Source: Terriglobia bacterium
GTDB lineage: Bacteria; Acidobacteriota; Terriglobia; Terriglobales; Acidobacteriaceae
Direction: 5' to 3'
Assembly (NCBI GenBank): GCA_020073105.1
Contig: JAIQFW010000005.1
Span: forward strand, 1-64,000
Length of the DNA stretch: 64,000 nucleotides
The notes beneath the pieces are model-generated. The model was not told where the DNA came from. It saw nothing but the letters and a program-made list of their open reading frames with translations, and ran no database searches. A program made the position numbers and the translations under genes. Below are positions 1 to 8,962 of this stretch, in pieces. The number at the start of each line of letters is the position of its first letter. The first letter of the stretch is position 1.

Positions 1-874
1 CTGGGTGGGCGAAGAGAAGATGCCTCCTTCCCAGTGGGATCCTAAGGGAGGAATTGCGGTCGGCAGGACGAAGAGCCGGCTGGCGCTGAACGGGTTTGCG
101 CTGATCAGCGATTACGCACTTGGCGCACTCGAGAATGGTGAACTCGGTGGGATTGCCAATGTTGACCGGCAAGTGCTCGTCTGACTTGGAGAGACGAATG
201 AAACCGTCAATTTCATCGCTCACATAGCAGAAGCTGCGGGTCTGGCTGCCGTCGCCGTAAACCGTCAAGTCTTCTCCGCGCAAGGCCTGCTTCATGAAGT
301 TAGGGACGACGCGGCCATCGTTGAGCTGCATGCGCGGGCCGTAGGTATTGAAGATACGCGCAATGCGGGTGTCCACCTGGTGATAGCGGTGATAGGCCAT
401 GGTGAGGGCTTCGCTGAAGCGCTTGGCTTCGTCGTACACCGACCGGGGGCCGATGGGATTCACGTGTCCCCAGTAGGTTTCTTTCTGAGGATGCTCCAGC
501 GGATCGCCGTAGCACTCTGAGGTGGAGGAGATCAGGTACTTGGCTCCGTATTTGCGCGCCATCTCCAACGCGTGCAGCGTGCCCAGCGAGCCTGCCTTCA
601 GGGTCTCGATGCCATGTTCCAGGTAGTCAACCGGACTGGCCGGGCAGGCGAAGTGGAAGATGTAGTCGACTTTGCCGCAGTCGAATGGTTGGTTGATGTC
701 GAGCTCGCGAAAATCGAACCGGGTGTCGCGGCGCAGGTGCTCGAGGTTGGCCTTTTTCCCCGTGAGCAGGTTGTCCACGGCGACAGCCGAATACCCCTCG
801 GCGAGCAGTGCGTCACACAGATGAGACCCGAGAAACCCAGCTCCACCAGTCACCAGGGCGCGCGGTTGGCTCAT
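1..874 (-). CDS. NAD-dependent epimerase/dehydratase (UDP-glucuronate decarboxylase-like SDR), 3' end cut by window
   Basis: Extended short-chain dehydrogenase. Read from the ATG at 874, it starts [20 protein letters not shown], with the GGAGFLG NAD-binding loop in the first 15 residues, then [21 protein letters not shown], a SSTSECYGD strand, and the catalytic YxxxK as SVYDEAKR near residue 150. [10 protein letters not shown] and [15 protein letters not shown] follow. The family converts UDP-glucuronate to UDP-xylose or epimerises NDP-sugars for surface polysaccharide. The ATG overlaps the stop of the original ugd frame (ATGA at 871-874), so the two genes form a coupled nucleotide-sugar operon. 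Past about position 115 the usual C-terminal PLPxDDPKxRRPDI-type segment is not recognisable although the frame stays open to the window edge, so there may be a lesion or join there. Confidence 0.88.
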   Translation of the reverse strand, partial: MSQPRALVTGGAGFLGSHLCDALLAEGYSAVAVDNLLTGKKANLEHLRRDTRFDFRELDINQPFDCGKVDYIFHFACPASPVDYLEHGIETLKAGSLGTLHALEMARKYGAKYLISSTSECYGDPLEHPQKETYWGHVNPIGPRSVYDEAKRFSEALTMAYHRYHQVDTRIARIFNTYGPRMQLNDGRVVPNFMKQALRGEDLTVYGDGSQTRSFCYVSDEIDGFIRLSKSDEHLPVNIGNPTEFTILECAKCVIADQRKPVQRQPALRPADRNSSLRIPLGRRHLLFAHP

Positions 875-1020
875 GCGTTCTTGAATTTCCTCGCGGAGGC
901 GGTGGATTCGAGCGAGTGGTTTTCAGCCGTCACCGGAGTACGGCCGACGCTGTAGTAGGTGAACCCCTCTGCTGCCATCGCATCGGGATCATAAAGATTG
1001 CGTCCATCGATGACAATCGG
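871..1020 (-). pseudogene. Out-of-frame C-terminal segment of UDP-glucose dehydrogenase
   Basis: In another frame directly after the ugd break, the minus strand reads PIVIDGRNLYDPDAMAAEGF and then TYYSVGRTP before a TGA at 871-873. This is the expected C-terminal end of UDP-glucose/GDP-mannose dehydrogenases (family pattern xDGRNxYDPxxMxxxGFxYxxIGR). It is separated from the upstream frame by a frameshift plus loss of roughly 25 codons that normally encode the ALVxxTEWxEF region. The short homology GCCGAT lies at the junction. It restores the tight ATGA overlap with the downstream epimerase gene, so this was the original 3' end of the gene. Confidence 0.8.
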
Positions 1021-2206
1021 CACCGCGGGCAGCGTCATAGGGATTGTCGGCGAACTCTACTGCGGAGCCAAAAACCTCTCGCGCCCGTTCCTTCGCGGCG
1101 GGATCGTATGCCGCAACCTGACAGCCTTCCTGCAGCAACATCTGGGTCACGAGAATCGCGGGCGATTCGCGAATGTCATCCGTGCCGCCTTTGAAAGCCA
1201 AGCCTAATACCGCGAGACGTTTTCCTCGCAGCGTCCAGAGCGCGCTATGGACCTTGTGTAGGAAACGGCGACGCTGGTCTTCGTTGATGAGCATCACTTC
1301 GTCCAGCAGGCGGAATTCGTATCCGTGCTCCCGCGCCACCGCGCGAAAAGCTCGCAAATCCTTGGGGAAGCAGGAGCCACCGTAGCCGATGCCGGGGTTC
1401 AGAAAACGCGACCCGATGCGACTGTCCGTGCCAATTCCCAAGCAGACTTGGTGCACATCGGCGCCGACCAATTCGCAAACGGAAGCCACTGCGTTGATGA
1501 AGGAAATCTTCATAGCGAGAAAGGCGTTGCAAGCGTGCTTGAGCAACTCCGCGCTCTTGGTGCTGGTCACAACCATAGGAGGCGGAATCTGCGCCCGATC
1601 TGGTCGCGGAATGGCGTCCGGGCGCTGGTAGTAACTGCCATCGGTGAGTGGGGCGTAGATCTCACGCAGCATCGCAGTGCAGCGCTCGCTGTCGGCACCG
1701 ATCACAATGCGGTCGGTATAGAAGAAGTCGCTGACCGCCGTCCCCTCGCGCATGAATTCGGGATTGGAAGCCACATCAAAGGAGTCGGGCGCAGCGGCGT
1801 TGCGCAGAATGATCTTGCGAATCCACTCGCTGGTGTACACCGGGACCGTGCTCTTTTCGACCACGACCTTGTAGCGGTTAATGGCCCCGGAGATGCCGCG
1901 GGCCACCGACTCCACATAGGAAAGATCGGCATCTCCCCGCTCCGTGGAAGGGGTCCCGACCGCGATGAACACGGCGTCGCTGGCCTCCACAGCGGCGTGC
2001 AGATCGCCGGAAAAAGTGAGCCTGTGGCCACGATGACGCTCCAGCAGTTCCGGGAGAAACTTCTCGTGGATGGGAACCTGGCCCTGGGTGAGAGCCGCCA
2101 CCTTCTGCCGGTCATTATCGACCAGAATCACTTCGTGGCCGATGTCGGCAAAACATGCGCCGGCCACCAGACCCACGTATCCGGACCCTACTACAGCGAT
2201 ACGCAT
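989..2206 (-). CDS. ugd: UDP-glucose 6-dehydrogenase, C-terminus lost by internal deletion/frameshift
   Basis: Oxidises UDP-glucose to UDP-glucuronate with two NAD+. The N-terminal Rossmann motif GSGYVGL is at residues 7-13. SNPEFMREG, the central dimerisation helix (NAFLAMKISFINAVASVCE) and the catalytic cysteine motif GGSCFPKDL (near residue 277) are all present. The C-terminal UDP-binding domain runs normally to FADNPYDAARGAD and then leaves frame, ending after 405 residues instead of about 435-450. The missing end is encoded out of frame at 871-1020. The product lacks the substrate-binding C-terminal strand, so it is probably inactive unless the break is an assembly error. It lies in an operon with the downstream epimerase gene. 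Confidence 0.87.
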   Translation of the reverse strand: MRIAVVGSGYVGLVAGACFADIGHEVILVDNDRQKVAALTQGQVPIHEKFLPELLERHRGHRLTFSGDLHAAVEASDAVFIAVGTPSTERGDADLSYVESVARGISGAINRYKVVVEKSTVPVYTSEWIRKIILRNAAAPDSFDVASNPEFMREGTAVSDFFYTDRIVIGADSERCTAMLREIYAPLTDGSYYQRPDAIPRPDRAQIPPPMVVTSTKSAELLKHACNAFLAMKISFINAVASVCELVGADVHQVCLGIGTDSRIGSRFLNPGIGYGGSCFPKDLRAFRAVAREHGYEFRLLDEVMLINEDQRRRFLHKVHSALWTLRGKRLAVLGLAFKGGTDDIRESPAILVTQMLLQEGCQVAAYDPAAKERAREVFGSAVEFADNPYDAARGADCHRWTQSL

Positions 2207-2386
2207 CGTAGTCTCCTTCTGTTGAGAGTGAGGAGTCGAGGCATGAGAGTCCAGAAGGATACTTTAGCAGCTTTCCGCGGCAGGAACGAAAAGTCGCCGG
2301 TTTTTCACCGGCCAGAGTTTCAAAACGAAACGCAAAAGGCACGGGAGGAGATCTTCAGGAGGCGTGCGGGTGATCTCCTCCCTCCA

Positions 2387-2797
2387 TCAATTGCGGGTCA
2401 ATTCTCCCTCGGTTACACCGGTCAAAGTCACGAAGCGGATCACGCCCTCGGCATCTTCGAAGACCAGTCCAGTCATCCCGTTGTTTACCACGGCTGTAAC
2501 CAGATGACCGTACGACTTGGGGACGCCCCCGCGGGTCGGGACCTTATCGTAGCGAGCCAGTTCCCCTTCTTTCATGCCGGTGATGCTGACGAAGCGGATC
2601 ACGCCCTCAGCATCTTCAAAAACCAAGCCCGTCCCGATGGAGTCGGCAATTGCGGCCACGAGACGACCGTAGGACTTTGGGACGCTGGCCGCTGACGGGG
2701 GTGCAGCGTAGACCACGCTTGCGCGTCGGCTCCCAGCGAAGTATCCAGCCATCAGCAACAACACGCCACTACAGACGACAAGAAGGCTCCGGCGCAT
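2387..2797 (-). CDS. Small exported protein with two tandem copies of a ~40-residue unit
   Basis: 136 residues. An N-terminal hydrophobic segment (residues 4-21, LLVVCSGVLLLMAGYFAG) suggests a signal anchor or signal peptide. Two near-identical units follow, each containing a KSYGxLV start, a TGLVFEDAEGVIRFV core and a TGxxEGEL end, so the protein arose by internal duplication. I do not recognise a named family. The VFEDAEGVIRFV core resembles a short beta-hairpin. The gene lies between ugd and a multicopper oxidase on the same strand, 33 bases upstream of which the oxidase ends, so it may be transcribed downstream of the oxidase. Confidence 0.65.
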   Translation of the reverse strand: MRRSLLVVCSGVLLLMAGYFAGSRRASVVYAAPPSAASVPKSYGRLVAAIADSIGTGLVFEDAEGVIRFVSITGMKEGELARYDKVPTRGGVPKSYGHLVTAVVNNGMTGLVFEDAEGVIRFVTLTGVTEGELTRN

Positions 2798-2830
2798 TGG
2801 TTTGCATCCTCCTGTGGACGATAGGGATCG

Positions 2831-4396
2831 TCAGTTTTGTTCGACCAGGATCTTGTGCATCATGCCGAGATCCTCATGCAGCAGGATATGGCAGTGAATT
2901 AGCGATGTTCCTGCGGTGTTCGGGTCCCGGAAGTCCATGCGCAGTTTCACCTTATGGAACGGTCCCTTACCTTCCCAAAAAGGAATTGCGATGGTATCGA
3001 GCAGGTCCGGATTCGTGACCGGTTTTCCATCCACCTCCAGCACCTGGAAATGAATCTGGTGGATGTGGAAGGCATGGGTCTCCAGGGCACGGTTTTCGAT
3101 CGTCCAATCCTCCACCGCCCCGACCTTGGTCACGATCACCGGCTTCTCATTGGGATCGAAGACTTTCTGCTTTTGTCCGTCCACCGTAATGTAAAACTGG
3201 ATGGGGCCGTTGGTGCCGCCAAATTCCTCGGAGAAATAGAGTTTCCGCTGCGCGGTCACAGGCTGTTGAGCCAGGCCGGAAAACTTAAGCTTGTCCGCCG
3301 GCGAGGTCGCGGTCGCCTTTGGCATGGGTGAGGAGTCGGCATCGTTTCTTGTCAGGATCGTGGCCAGTCGCTGCGCGAGGTCTGGGTTACCCGTCGGCCC
3401 CGTGGAATACGAATCGGTGTAGAAGACCGCGGTGCTTCCGGATGCGGGAGCTTGCACAATGAACTCGGCCCGGCCTGCCGGGGGAATCAAGATGGTGTCC
3501 TGGTTTCTGGTTTGGGGGAGAGGATAGCCGTCAAGCGCGATCAGTTGCAGAGGTTCCGGCGTGCCGTCGACTAGCACCTGCAACTGCAGGAAATCCTGGA
3601 GGGTGGCATTCGCGACCCGCCAGAACTGCTTTTCTCCTGGCTTCATCAGGATGACGGGGAGAGGAAAGGGGAAAGCGGACACTTCGTAGTTAAGCGTCAA
3701 CTGGTAGGGGCCAGGAATCCAGGGAACCAGATACTGCTGGCGAACAACGAAAACGCGTTCGGTCAGTCCCGCGACCTCAGGACGATACTTTTCCATCCCC
3801 TCGACAATTAAGGCCCCGGCGGCGCCACCGTTCACCTGGAATTCGGCGAAGCCGTGCACATGGGGATGGTACCAATACAGGCCGGGCGGTTCATTCGCCG
3901 GGATCTGCATATTGTATTTAAACCCGGGTGTGCCGGGCTGAATCAGAGTATTGATCACCTCGTCCTGGTGGCATTTCGGCGGAACATTCATACCATGGAA
4001 ATGTACGTTGGTGGCAGAAACGGTCATGTCGCCGCCATCGCCGCAGGTCTTGTCGAGTGAGTCTGGCATGGCCATCTTCATCTTCATGGGGTCGTCATCC
4101 TTGATGCGGTTGACGACATCGAGAACCAACTGGTCGCCGGGATTGAGGCGCAGGGTTGGGGCCTCGACGATTTTGGTGGGGGCTTTGTAGTTGTAACAGT
4201 AGTGCGTATAACCAGCGTCATCCACCGAGTGCCCCATCACCAATTGGGCGGAAAGGACCCCATCCTGAGAGGAGATGCTGTAGGGGTCGTGGACCACGGT
4301 GCCAACATTGGGACGAGCGGGACACTGCGCCACGGGCTTCAGAAAAGCAAATCCGCACACCACGAAAGCTAGCAACCATCTCGACAGCGAACGCAT
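2831..4396 (-). CDS. Secreted multicopper oxidase
   Basis: Laccase/CueO-type oxidase of 521 residues. All four copper-ligand clusters are visible: HFHG (about residue 132), HPHVHG (about 177), HAFHIHQIHF (about 440) and HCHILLHEDLGMMH (about 500), giving the type 1 and trinuclear type 2/3 sites. The axial methionine follows the last cluster. A signal peptide (WLLAFVVCGFAFLKPVA) implies export. I chose the ATG at 4396 because AAGGAG sits 7 bases upstream. A longer frame to 4567 lacks a comparable site and would bury the signal peptide. Substrate is unknown; phenols or metal ions such as Cu(I) or Mn(II) are typical for the family. Confidence 0.9.
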   Translation of the reverse strand: MRSLSRWLLAFVVCGFAFLKPVAQCPARPNVGTVVHDPYSISSQDGVLSAQLVMGHSVDDAGYTHYCYNYKAPTKIVEAPTLRLNPGDQLVLDVVNRIKDDDPMKMKMAMPDSLDKTCGDGGDMTVSATNVHFHGMNVPPKCHQDEVINTLIQPGTPGFKYNMQIPANEPPGLYWYHPHVHGFAEFQVNGGAAGALIVEGMEKYRPEVAGLTERVFVVRQQYLVPWIPGPYQLTLNYEVSAFPFPLPVILMKPGEKQFWRVANATLQDFLQLQVLVDGTPEPLQLIALDGYPLPQTRNQDTILIPPAGRAEFIVQAPASGSTAVFYTDSYSTGPTGNPDLAQRLATILTRNDADSSPMPKATATSPADKLKFSGLAQQPVTAQRKLYFSEEFGGTNGPIQFYITVDGQKQKVFDPNEKPVIVTKVGAVEDWTIENRALETHAFHIHQIHFQVLEVDGKPVTNPDLLDTIAIPFWEGKGPFHKVKLRMDFRDPNTAGTSLIHCHILLHEDLGMMHKILVEQN

Positions 4397-4457
4397 ATCC
4401 AACTCCTTCATTTTCGTATGATCAGAGCAAGCCCACGACGTCAACGCCCCCGATTTC

Positions 4458-5636
4458 CTAGAAGGATCGAGGGGGGAAAGTGCCAATAGACAACAAGCCC
4501 GGACTGTTGAGATCCGCGACTGGCGACTGGGGCACTTCCCGCAGCGAACAATTCCGGCCCGAAGCACTGAACTTCACCATCGCAATCGCGCTTGAGGAGC
4601 CAAACTCGGCAACATACACTCCGCCACCGTTTCCCGTAGGACTGGCCAGGGCCAAACCTGCGAGATAGGAAAAGTTTTCTGACAGACCCCTGAGCCGGCC
4701 CGAGGTGCAACCGCCGGAAAGCTTGCCCGTGGTCTTGTTAAAGAACGCCGCGCTGACTCTGTCCCCTTGAGTGTTGACCACGTAGAGCACGTTTTCATCC
4801 GGACTCAGCATGATGTTACTGGAACTGATGCTGGCTGTGGATTTGTAGACCACCGTCGCGGTCAACTTGCCGGAGGAAATGTCGGACACTTCCACGACCA
4901 CCGACGTGGAGGTATCGCCAAAAATGGCGTAGTGTCCATCGCGCGTGATGTCGATCGAATTGGGATACGTGGCACCCTGCGAAGTCAGGGTCGCGGTGGA
5001 GTTCTGTTTGTCACCATTGGATACGGGAGTGCCTCCCGAAATGTCGAAAGATTCGATCGAGCCATCGGTGTAGGTGGCAATCAGCATGTTGCCGTGGACC
5101 TTCATGCCGTTGATGATGCCGTCCTGTAAACCGGCAACCGAGACGTCACCGACAAATGCGAGACTGCAGCCCGGCTGCACCTGGAACGTTCCGATGGTGT
5201 TGGAGTCAGTGAAACTGGCGTATAAGTACCGCTCGTTCATGGCCAGGCCAATGCCATTGGAGGTGCCGGCGTCGGTGACGGAACCTGTGGCCCTGCCCCC
5301 CACTGTCAGAGTGCTAACGACAATTCCAACAATGCCGCCGTTCCCGGCGTCCGAAGCATAGACGCACCCCTGGTTCCCGCTGTCGAGCACGCTGATCCGG
5401 TTTGCCCCAAAAAAGCCGCCCCCGATGCCAGAACCACCGGTGACGACTTGTTGCTGCAGCGTCAGCAGGCCGTTCGGCGCTACCGCATAAAAACTAACGC
5501 CGGTCGGAAATGGCGCCACCATGTCGTCGCTGGCAACCACGTACTGGGTCGCACCTGCGGCAAGGCCGCACACGGCCAAGATGCCTACTAGCACTGCAGT
5601 CGCACGTAGTAACCCGGATTCCATGGATGTCTTCAT
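4458..5636 (-). CDS. Secreted lactonase-like beta-propeller protein
   Basis: 392 residues with a signal peptide (LRATAVLVGILAVCGLAAGA). The body has repeated blade-like segments such as NGIGLAMNERYLYASFTDSN, PNSIDITRDGHYAIFGD and SNIMLSPDENVLYVVN. This pattern is typical of the YVTN/6-phosphogluconolactonase-like seven-bladed propeller family found in secreted acidobacterial proteins. No catalytic residues can be assigned from the sequence, so a lactonase activity should not be assumed. It ends 61 bases upstream of the multicopper oxidase start and could be co-transcribed with it. Confidence 0.7.
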   Translation of the reverse strand: MKTSMESGLLRATAVLVGILAVCGLAAGATQYVVASDDMVAPFPTGVSFYAVAPNGLLTLQQQVVTGGSGIGGGFFGANRISVLDSGNQGCVYASDAGNGGIVGIVVSTLTVGGRATGSVTDAGTSNGIGLAMNERYLYASFTDSNTIGTFQVQPGCSLAFVGDVSVAGLQDGIINGMKVHGNMLIATYTDGSIESFDISGGTPVSNGDKQNSTATLTSQGATYPNSIDITRDGHYAIFGDTSTSVVVEVSDISSGKLTATVVYKSTASISSSNIMLSPDENVLYVVNTQGDRVSAAFFNKTTGKLSGGCTSGRLRGLSENFSYLAGLALASPTGNGGGVYVAEFGSSSAIAMVKFSASGRNCSLREVPQSPVADLNSPGLLSIGTFPPRSF

Positions 5637-6128
5637 ACCCTATTCCTTCAATCGTCAGTCGGCCCGGCTCAAGTTAATCACGGGCGGAACGGCGGTTCAA
5701 TCGTTAACGGTCGAATTCGAAGAAAACAAAGATAACTACTGCAAGTATTTGCGGGAAAATGGCAACTCGCTTCCCATCCAGCGAATCAGTCCAGCCCGCG
5801 CATCTTTGAGGCATGCAAACCAAACGAATGTACGGCAAGAGAACACGTACTACTGGCTTTCGTTCCGCGGCCTGCGTTTGCGGAACCGCCGCGTACCGTT
5901 CTTCGGACGGCCAACAGTCATCCCCGCCGGCGCCTCATCGCACTTGTGATCGAGGATGGAAGGCCGCGGGGGGGGAACATTGCGAAGGGTTATATGGGAT
6001 GGCCTGCGCTACTACCAGAGTTCGTGTGTAAATTGTTTCGGAAGAGTCTATCCGGGAGACTCAATCTGAACGGGGTTTTAAAGACTTGTTCCGTTTCATT
6101 CGCGGGAGTGCAGAGGGCCGGCGCGGTT
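5637..6128. other. Intergenic region without a recognisable gene
   Basis: About 490 bases between two minus-strand genes. The first 130 bases (5637-5765) are AT-richer than the surroundings and probably hold the promoter of the beta-propeller gene. Open frames here show no recognisable protein features, no convincing ribosome-binding sites and codon use unlike the neighbours. I see no RNA gene or terminator. Confidence 0.5.
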
Positions 6129-7352
6129 TCATGCCTGCACCGGTTGAGGTTGCACAAAGCTTTTGCCTTTTTTCTCTGAACCCAAGGCAAGCACAAGAAT
6201 GAGCAGGGTGATGGTAGCGACCTCAAAGCCCGCCAAAGCCCACCCGTAGCCCAACTTATCACGCAAGGCATATTCGATGGTGTTGGTGGCTGCTGCGAAC
6301 AAGATCCCCAGTTGGTAGGCGAAGCCTGGCATCAAACCTCGCACGGCGTCGGGTGACAATTCGTTGAGGTGAGCGGGGATGATGCCCCAGGCGCCTTGGA
6401 CGCCGGCTTGCATCAGAAAGGCAGCGACGGCGAGCAGCGCCAGTGATCCGCCGAAAGCCCAGGCGGGAATTACGGCCAACGAGAGCACAAGCGCGAACAT
6501 CATGCTGCGCCGCCGGCCCAGGCTTTCCGAGAGATGACCGAAGGCAATAGAGCCCAAAACGGCGCCCACGTTGTACAGGATCGCGATGTAAGAGATCACA
6601 GCCGGTGTGAAACCATGGGCGGATTTCAGAAAGTCGGGATATAGGTCCTGCGTACCATGGGAGAGGAACATCATGAGTGTCATCAGGAGCACGAGATAGG
6701 AAAAAATCTTCCAGTGGTCGCTGGCCGTGCGCACGATGCCTCCCACCGTCGGGGCAGGTTGTTGCTTCCAGGCCTCGGATTCGCGTACGCGGAAGCGGAT
6801 ATAAAAGGCCAGCAAGGCGGGTGCGCCGCCCACCCAAAACATGGCCCGCCATCCCCACAGGGGCAAAATGAAACGCGCGGCGACTGCAGCCAGCAGGTAT
6901 CCGATGGAATAGCCGCTTTGCACGATCCCTGAAAGGATGCCGCGCCACCTTCCGGGCGCGCTCTCCATGGCCAGGGATGCGCCCACGCCCCACTCGCCTC
7001 CCGTGCCGATCCCGTAGATGGTTCGTAAGACGAGGAACACGGTGTAGCTGGGTGCGAACCCGCACAACAGCTCAATCACAGAGAAGAAGACGACGTTGGC
7101 CATGAGCGGCTTGCGGCGGCCGTAGCGATCGGCGAGCAGGCCGAATACCAGCGCCCCCACCGGACGCATTGCCAGGGTAGCAGTCAGTGTCCAGACGATC
7201 GCACCCTTCGTGACGTGGAACTGCGCGGCCAGCGTGTCGACGAGGAATACGAGGACAAAGAAATCGAAGGCATCGAGAGTCCAGCCGAGGAAACTGGCGG
7301 TGACCGCATGCCACTGGTCGGAGCGGGAAAGTGGGCCGGGTTCTGCCAACAC
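6129..7352 (-). CDS. MFS transporter, metabolite:H+ symporter type
   Basis: 407 residues with about 12 hydrophobic segments. The MFS signature loop between TM2 and TM3 is LADRYGRRKPL. RTIYGIGTGGEWGVGASLAM in the fourth helix is typical of the MHS/sialic-acid (NanT-like) and aromatic-acid symporter groups, with a weaker second A-like motif (FGHLSESLGRRRSM) after the central loop. It probably imports an organic acid or sugar acid by proton symport; the substrate cannot be read from sequence. It is transcribed divergently from the cytochrome c peroxidase gene across an intergenic region holding a CRP-like palindrome. Confidence 0.85.
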   Translation of the reverse strand: MLAEPGPLSRSDQWHAVTASFLGWTLDAFDFFVLVFLVDTLAAQFHVTKGAIVWTLTATLAMRPVGALVFGLLADRYGRRKPLMANVVFFSVIELLCGFAPSYTVFLVLRTIYGIGTGGEWGVGASLAMESAPGRWRGILSGIVQSGYSIGYLLAAVAARFILPLWGWRAMFWVGGAPALLAFYIRFRVRESEAWKQQPAPTVGGIVRTASDHWKIFSYLVLLMTLMMFLSHGTQDLYPDFLKSAHGFTPAVISYIAILYNVGAVLGSIAFGHLSESLGRRRSMMFALVLSLAVIPAWAFGGSLALLAVAAFLMQAGVQGAWGIIPAHLNELSPDAVRGLMPGFAYQLGILFAAATNTIEYALRDKLGYGWALAGFEVATITLLILVLALGSEKKGKSFVQPQPVQA

Positions 7353-7501
7353 GGGCCATCAGAACACGAATGAGGAAGGGAAGGCAAGGGAGCAGGAACT
7401 CCGGTAGAGGATGGGAACGCACGCCGGTTATTGTGCCCTACGCTTCGTGGTTCCGCTGTTTGCCATTTGCGCGATCCAGGTGCTCGGGGCTCACTTCGCT
7501 C

Positions 7502-7517
7502 AGTGATTGCAATCACT
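7502..7517. promoter_or_regulatory. Perfect 16-bp CRP/FNR-like palindrome
   Basis: AGTGATTGCAATCACT is a perfect inverted repeat matching the GTGA-N6-TCAC core of CRP-family operators. It lies in the divergent intergenic region, 150 bases before the MFS start and 130 bases before the peroxidase start, so it could control either gene or both. Assignment to a particular regulator is inference. Confidence 0.5.
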
Positions 7518-7646
7518 TTGCTTGGTCCCCATGATCACTGCCGGGGCGGAGCGATTGCAGTAAATTCGGTCTTGCTCCCACCTCAGAATTAGTGGCTGGG
7601 GATAAGCCCCCGGTGGGGGGATTGATTCATTGCGTCGGAGGGCTCC

Positions 7647-8735
7647 ATGAATTTTTCTAGGGTTTTGTTCTTCATGGTTATTGTCGCCCTGGTTGCAAGT
7701 GCCATGTTGCTGGTCGGCCAGGACCACAAACCGCTCCTGCCTATCGGCACCAGGGTAGAGATCAAGGCCCCACTCGGCCTTCCACCCGTAACCATTCCGC
7801 CTGATAACCCGCCCACCAAGGAAACCATCGCCCTGGGCCGGCGTCTTTATTACGATCCAATTCTCTCCGTGGACAACACCGTTTCCTGCGCCACCTGCCA
7901 CGCCCCGGAATTCGGTTTTGCCGATCCGAAGCCAGTCTCGGAGGGTGTTGGCAAGAAGAAGGGAACTCGCAACTCGCCTCCGGTGACGAACGCCGCCTAC
8001 TTCACCGTACAGTTCTGGGACGGCCGCGCGCCCAGTTTGGAGAAACAGGCAGAGGGACCGGTGCAGAACCCAGTGGAAATGACCAACACCCTGCCCGCCG
8101 TCGAGCAGAAGCTCAATGCGGACCCCAGTTATAAGGAGGAGTTTGCCAAGGCTTGGGGGCCGGGCCCAATTACCTACGAGATGGTGGAGAAAAGTATCGC
8201 TTCGTTCGAGCGCACGGTGATCAGCGGCAACTCGCCTTTCGACCGCTGGAAGTACGGTCACGACGAAAAGGCGGTCAATGCCTCGGTCAAACGAGGTTTT
8301 CTGGTTTTCACTTCGCCAAAGAAGGGCAATTGTGCCGTCTGCCATGTGATCGGGGAAAAATACGCGCTGTTTATGGACAACAAGTTTCATGACATCGGCG
8401 TGAGTGTGGACTTGGGGCAATTCACCGATGACGGCTTGTTCGCCGTGACCCACAATGAAGCTGACCGGGGAAAGTTCAAAACACCCTCGCTGCGCAACAT
8501 CGCCCAGACTGCACCCTACATGAGCGATGGCAGCTTGAAGGACCTGAAGCAGGTCATTGATTTCTATATCGGCGCGGGTAACTCCAACCCCAATCTGGAC
8601 AAGGAAATCCACGTACTGGATTTTCTGACCGGACAGGAGCGCAGCGACCTGCAGGCATTTTTGAATTCGCTGACCGGGGGAATGCCCCCCAATGTCGGCC
8701 CGCCAGAGATGGCGAAAACGCAGGCTAGGAAGTAG
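7647..8735 (+). CDS. Di-haem cytochrome c peroxidase (MauG/CcpA family)
   Basis: 362 residues with an N-terminal membrane/signal segment (FFMVIVALVASAMLLV). Two c-type haem motifs are present: CATCH at residues 81-85 and CAVCH at 229-233. TPSLRNIAQTAPYMSDGSL near residue 285 supplies the usual distal methionine of the high-potential haem. Length and order match bacterial di-haem peroxidases, which reduce hydrogen peroxide in the periplasm with electrons from small cytochromes. FWDGRAPSLEKQAEGPVQNP is the conserved inter-haem segment. It stands alone behind a CRP-like operator, consistent with control by oxygen or redox state. Confidence 0.92.
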   Translation: MNFSRVLFFMVIVALVASAMLLVGQDHKPLLPIGTRVEIKAPLGLPPVTIPPDNPPTKETIALGRRLYYDPILSVDNTVSCATCHAPEFGFADPKPVSEGVGKKKGTRNSPPVTNAAYFTVQFWDGRAPSLEKQAEGPVQNPVEMTNTLPAVEQKLNADPSYKEEFAKAWGPGPITYEMVEKSIASFERTVISGNSPFDRWKYGHDEKAVNASVKRGFLVFTSPKKGNCAVCHVIGEKYALFMDNKFHDIGVSVDLGQFTDDGLFAVTHNEADRGKFKTPSLRNIAQTAPYMSDGSLKDLKQVIDFYIGAGNSNPNLDKEIHVLDFLTGQERSDLQAFLNSLTGGMPPNVGPPEMAKTQARK

Positions 8736-8962
8736 AACGGTGCCGGGAGCCATCGCGTTGTCAGCCCGAGCCTTGTGTCTCGGAGTGGCACCCACCGGCC
8801 TCAGAAAGGTCGGCAAATCAACCCTTTGTTGTTGACAACCCGGGCCTTTCGCGGGAGACTCCGGTCAATCGGCCTCGATTGCGGCGGATTTACTGACGTG
8901 AGTTCACGCGGCAGGATAGCTAAATCTGGCCATAGTCCTGGTCTTCGCGTTGAGGCTGTCCC

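Noticed and set aside
1325-2695. 456-residue open frame on the plus strand antisense to ugd
   Set aside because: Fully overlaps the recognisable dehydrogenase; its translation has no family features and follows the third-codon GC pattern of the real gene.
4397-4567. N-terminal extension of the multicopper oxidase
   Set aside because: It would place the signal peptide internally; the AAGGAG site fixes the start at 4396.
7500-8816. 438-residue minus-strand frame over the cytochrome c peroxidase
   Set aside because: The plus-strand gene has two CxxCH motifs and a signal peptide; the antisense frame is a GC shadow.
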